A stretch of 7,643 bases of DNA from contig CAJUIH010000133.1 in NCBI GenBank assembly GCA_910586045.1, positions 1-7,643 on the forward strand. Reading direction: 5' to 3'. Origin of the DNA: an uncultured Eubacterium sp. GTDB taxonomy: Bacteria; Bacillota; Clostridia; Lachnospirales; Lachnospiraceae. A program made the position numbers and the translations under genes. The notes under the pieces were generated by a model. It made no database searches and was not told where the DNA came from. It worked only from the letters and a program-made list of their open reading frames with translations. Below, piece after piece: positions 5,584 to 7,643 of this stretch. Position 1 is the stretch's first letter. The number at the start of each line of letters is the position of its first letter.

Positions 5584-7250
5584 CAAAGCGAATTTTCCGC
5601 GCCATTTTTATTGTATCCTTTGGCGTGTTCTTTGCTTCCCTTCTGTTATTTTTGACGGTGCTGTATGACTATTTTTCCGGTGTACAGCAGCACCAGCTAC
5701 GGATCCAGACGGATCTTGCCGCCCAGGGGGTCCAGGATGAGGGAATCGTCTATTTGGAAAGGCTTTCGGTGCAAAAAACCCGTATTACATGGATTGCGCA
5801 AGACGGCAGCATTTTGTATGACAGCGCCTCCGATAAAGGGGCAATGGAGAACCATCTGGAACGGGCAGAAGTAAAAGAAGCGCTTTTAAACGGGTACGGA
5901 ACGAGTTCCCGTTATTCTACAACCCTTACCGAACGCTATTTATACAGTGCGAAAAGGCTTTCGGACGGCAGTATTCTCAGGCTTTCGGCGGCGCAGTATT
6001 CTTTGCTTGTACTGGTGCTTGGGATGCTGCAGCCTATCTGCATCCTATTTGCGGCAGCAGCCGCGCTGTCCGCCATTTTGGCGTATCGCATCGCAAAAAA
6101 TATCGTAAAGCCGTTAAATGAACTGGATCTGGACGAACCGATGGAGTATAGTGGGTATGACGAGCTTGCCCCGCTGCTTCGGCGCATGCGTGCACAGCAG
6201 GGAAAAATAAGACGGCAGGAACGGGAACTGGAACAAAAGAAAAAGGAGTTTGACACACTGACTTGCGCCATGACAGAGGGGTTAATCCTTTTAAACGCGC
6301 AGGGGACGATTCTAAGTATCAACCGGGCGGCGCAGAAATTATTTGCTACGGACTGTTTTTGCATCGGGACGGATATCCAAACCATCCACGACAGCAAAGA
6401 ATTGGCACAGCTTTTGGAACGGGCAGAAAGCGGCGGTTATACAGAACTTAGGATGTGCCGGGACGAAAGGATATACCAGGTGGAAGCAAGCCCGGTTGTT
6501 TCGCAGGGGGCGGTATCCGGGATCGTGCTGCTGCTTTTAGATATTACGGAAAAAGAAAAATCCGAGCAGATGCGCCGGGAATTTACTGCAAATGTATCCC
6601 ACGAACTCAAAACGCCGCTGCATACGATTTCGGGCAGTGCGGAATTGATGGCAGACGGATTGGTAAAGCCGGAGGATATCGCGGTTTTTTCCAGACGGAT
6701 TTATAGGGAGTCCCAGCGGATGATCCGGCTAGTCTCGGATATTATAAAACTATCCCATCTGGATGAGGGCGGCGCGGATCTGAAGCGGGAAATGGTAGAT
6801 CTGTATGAATTGGCGGACGAAACACGCAGGCTGCTCTTGGCAGAAGCAGACAAAGCGGGGGTCACACTCACGCTGACCGGAAGTACGGCGCACGTTTGCG
6901 GCATCCGCCAGCTCCTTTCCGGTATGATTTTTAACCTTTGCGACAATGCGGTCAAATATAACCGCAAGGGAGGTTTTGCCGCGCTAGAGGTAACAGAGGA
7001 AGAATCGTATTATGTACTGTCTGTGACGGACAGCGGCATAGGGATACCAAAAGAGCATCAGGAGCGTATTTTTGAGCGCTTTTACCGTGTGGACAAGAGC
7101 CATTCGAAAGAAATCGGCGGGACAGGACTTGGGCTTTCGATTGTAAAGCATGCGGCGAGGCTGCACGGCGCAGAGATTATGCTGCAAAGTGACGTGGGGC
7201 AAGGGACCGCGGTGCGGATTTTGTTTGCCAAAGGGTCCCATGGCCTTTGA
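5580..7250 (+). CDS. PhoR-type membrane sensor histidine kinase
   Basis: The start is the ATG at 5580, overlapping the regulator stop as ATGA, with GGAGGAG 5 nt upstream. A longer frame open from 5448 merely reads through the regulator gene. The 556-residue product has a membrane helix at about 7-30, an extracytoplasmic region of about 110 residues, a second helix at about 141-170, a degenerate HAMP-like and coiled-coil linker to about 222, and a PAS domain at about 228-325. The kinase core follows: H-box FTANVSHELKTPL with H341, N-box with N456 (NLCDNAVKYN), G1 DSGIGIP (484-490), F-box FERFYRVD (498-505) and G2 GTGLGLSIVKH (514-524). All catalytic residues are present. HAMP-PAS-HisKA order is that of Bacillota PhoR. 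It should phosphorylate the adjacent regulator; the signal is inferred to be phosphate status. Confidence 0.92.
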   Translation: MTKRIFRAIFIVSFGVFFASLLLFLTVLYDYFSGVQQHQLRIQTDLAAQGVQDEGIVYLERLSVQKTRITWIAQDGSILYDSASDKGAMENHLERAEVKEALLNGYGTSSRYSTTLTERYLYSAKRLSDGSILRLSAAQYSLLVLVLGMLQPICILFAAAAALSAILAYRIAKNIVKPLNELDLDEPMEYSGYDELAPLLRRMRAQQGKIRRQERELEQKKKEFDTLTCAMTEGLILLNAQGTILSINRAAQKLFATDCFCIGTDIQTIHDSKELAQLLERAESGGYTELRMCRDERIYQVEASPVVSQGAVSGIVLLLLDITEKEKSEQMRREFTANVSHELKTPLHTISGSAELMADGLVKPEDIAVFSRRIYRESQRMIRLVSDIIKLSHLDEGGADLKREMVDLYELADETRRLLLAEADKAGVTLTLTGSTAHVCGIRQLLSGMIFNLCDNAVKYNRKGGFAALEVTEEESYYVLSVTDSGIGIPKEHQERIFERFYRVDKSHSKEIGGTGLGLSIVKHAARLHGAEIMLQSDVGQGTAVRILFAKGSHGL

Positions 7251-7278
7251 GCGGTTATTTTGATGTGAAAGGATGGCT

Positions 7279-7286
7279 TTATGTTT
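7279..7286 (+). repeat. Left target-site duplication of the MITE
   Basis: TTATGTTT directly precedes the GTAAC terminus and is repeated exactly after the other end. An 8-bp duplication is characteristic of IS66-family insertions, among a few others. Confidence 0.8.
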
Positions 7287-7604
7287 GTAACAGTTCAGAT
7301 AAGGTGTTACATTTTGACTGCGGGGACGCCGGATAAGTGACGCAGGCCTGGCTTGTGGCTCCGGCTCCAGAATGGTAAGAATCCCTAAGTATTCTGCATT
7401 TACGGATCGGCCTGCCCCGGTCGCGGCGCTTAATTCGCCCTGGCTTTCGCCAGCAGCTAAAGGCACCGCTTGGCTTCACCCCTTAGGGTATCAGGCAGAA
7501 TACTAAGGGCTTCTAACCATTCTGGAGGGCCGCCAGAAAGCCGGGCAAACCGTCTCTCCCAGCGTCCGGCAAGCTAAAATGTTACACCTTATCTGAACTG
7601 TTAC
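7287..7604 (+). mobile_element. 318-bp fold-back MITE, probably IS66-related
   Basis: The element has 29-bp terminal inverted repeats (7287-7315 and 7576-7604) with one mismatch, beginning GTAAC and ending GTTAC. It is bounded by exact 8-bp duplications. A second pair of arms (7367-7397 and 7495-7525) pairs at 28 of 31 positions. The stretches between outer and inner arms are also imperfectly complementary, so nearly all of 7287-7397 folds onto 7495-7604 around an apical loop of about 97 nt. The loop includes a small hairpin (7440-7453). It has no transposase gene and would have to be moved in trans. GTAA termini with 8-bp duplications are known hallmarks of the IS66 family, so IS66 kinship is inferred; no internal IS66 sequence is visible. 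Confidence 0.85.
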
Positions 7605-7612
7605 TTATGTTT
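7605..7612 (+). repeat. Right target-site duplication of the MITE
   Basis: TTATGTTT directly follows the GTTAC terminus and is identical to the copy at 7279-7286, which marks the insertion boundaries. Confidence 0.8.
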
Positions 7613-7643
7613 GGCTGTTTTTATAAAAAAAGCTTGACGCATC

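Larger units (their letters stand above)
7251..7643. other. Non-coding tail downstream of the kinase gene, mostly a MITE
   Basis: I see no gene here. Short open frames cover the fold-back element and reflect its palindromic structure rather than coding. There is no convincing intrinsic terminator between the kinase stop and the element. The last 31 bases contain an AT-rich run and a TTGACG that could be the start of a promoter for a gene beyond the edge, but no partner -10 is visible. Confidence 0.7.

Noticed and set aside
6984..7479. Minus-strand open frames of 160 and 66 codons over the kinase end and MITE.
   Set aside because: They span the kinase C-terminus in antisense and the fold-back element, lack ribosome binding sites and have no protein-like domains.
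7287..7604. CRISPR array or tRNA/rRNA gene in the repeat-rich tail.
   Set aside because: There are no regularly spaced direct repeats and no cloverleaf; the symmetry is inverted and bounded by a target duplication, which fits a MITE.
7614..7633. GCTGTTTTTATAAAAAAAGC as a terminator hairpin after the MITE.
   Set aside because: The stem is almost all A-T with a mismatch and only a 2-nt loop, and it has no T tail.

Overview
The window looks like chromosomal DNA of a Gram-positive, low-to-moderate-GC bacterium, most likely a Clostridia member (Bacillota, Lachnospiraceae-like). The grounds are a classic Bacillota-type release factor 3, purine-rich Shine-Dalgarno sites, SigA-type promoters, a response regulator starting MIFCVEDD, and a PhoP/PhoB-type box of TTTACA-like hexamers. 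This placement is inference from protein style; no search was possible.

Layout. (1) Positions 1-928, minus strand: the first 309 codons of an open reading frame that runs off the left edge. It encodes an unrecognised protein with an N-terminal membrane anchor or uncleaved signal. (2) Positions 929-1330: a divergent intergenic region. It holds a candidate promoter and leader inverted repeat for the minus-strand gene, a decayed 61-72 bp fragment of a repeat element, and a good SigA promoter for prfC. (3) Positions 1346-2935: prfC (release factor 3), which begins at a GTG rather than at the upstream ATG and ends in a strong intrinsic terminator. (4) Positions 2995-7250: a phosphate module. A Pho-box array overlapping a promoter is followed by three tightly packed genes: a Na+/Pi cotransporter with a fused C-terminal PhoU domain, a PhoB/PhoP-type response regulator (5 nt gap) and a PhoR-type sensor kinase (4 bp ATGA overlap). 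(5) Positions 7279-7612: a 318 bp non-coding, almost wholly fold-back element with 29 bp terminal inverted repeats starting GTAAC and a perfect 8 bp target duplication. It is a MITE, probably mobilised by an IS66-type transposase, inserted 28 nt beyond the kinase stop codon.

How it works together (inference). Under phosphate limitation the kinase should phosphorylate the regulator, which binds the Pho-box array and raises expression of the transporter and of its own two-component system. The fused PhoU domain is a natural candidate to report transporter state to the kinase. No pstSCAB or separate phoU is in the window. prfC is a separate transcription unit with its own promoter and terminator.

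The most notable non-textbook items are the fold-back MITE with its target duplication, the decayed relative in direct orientation about 6.4 kb away, and the four-step 11-bp Pho-box array.
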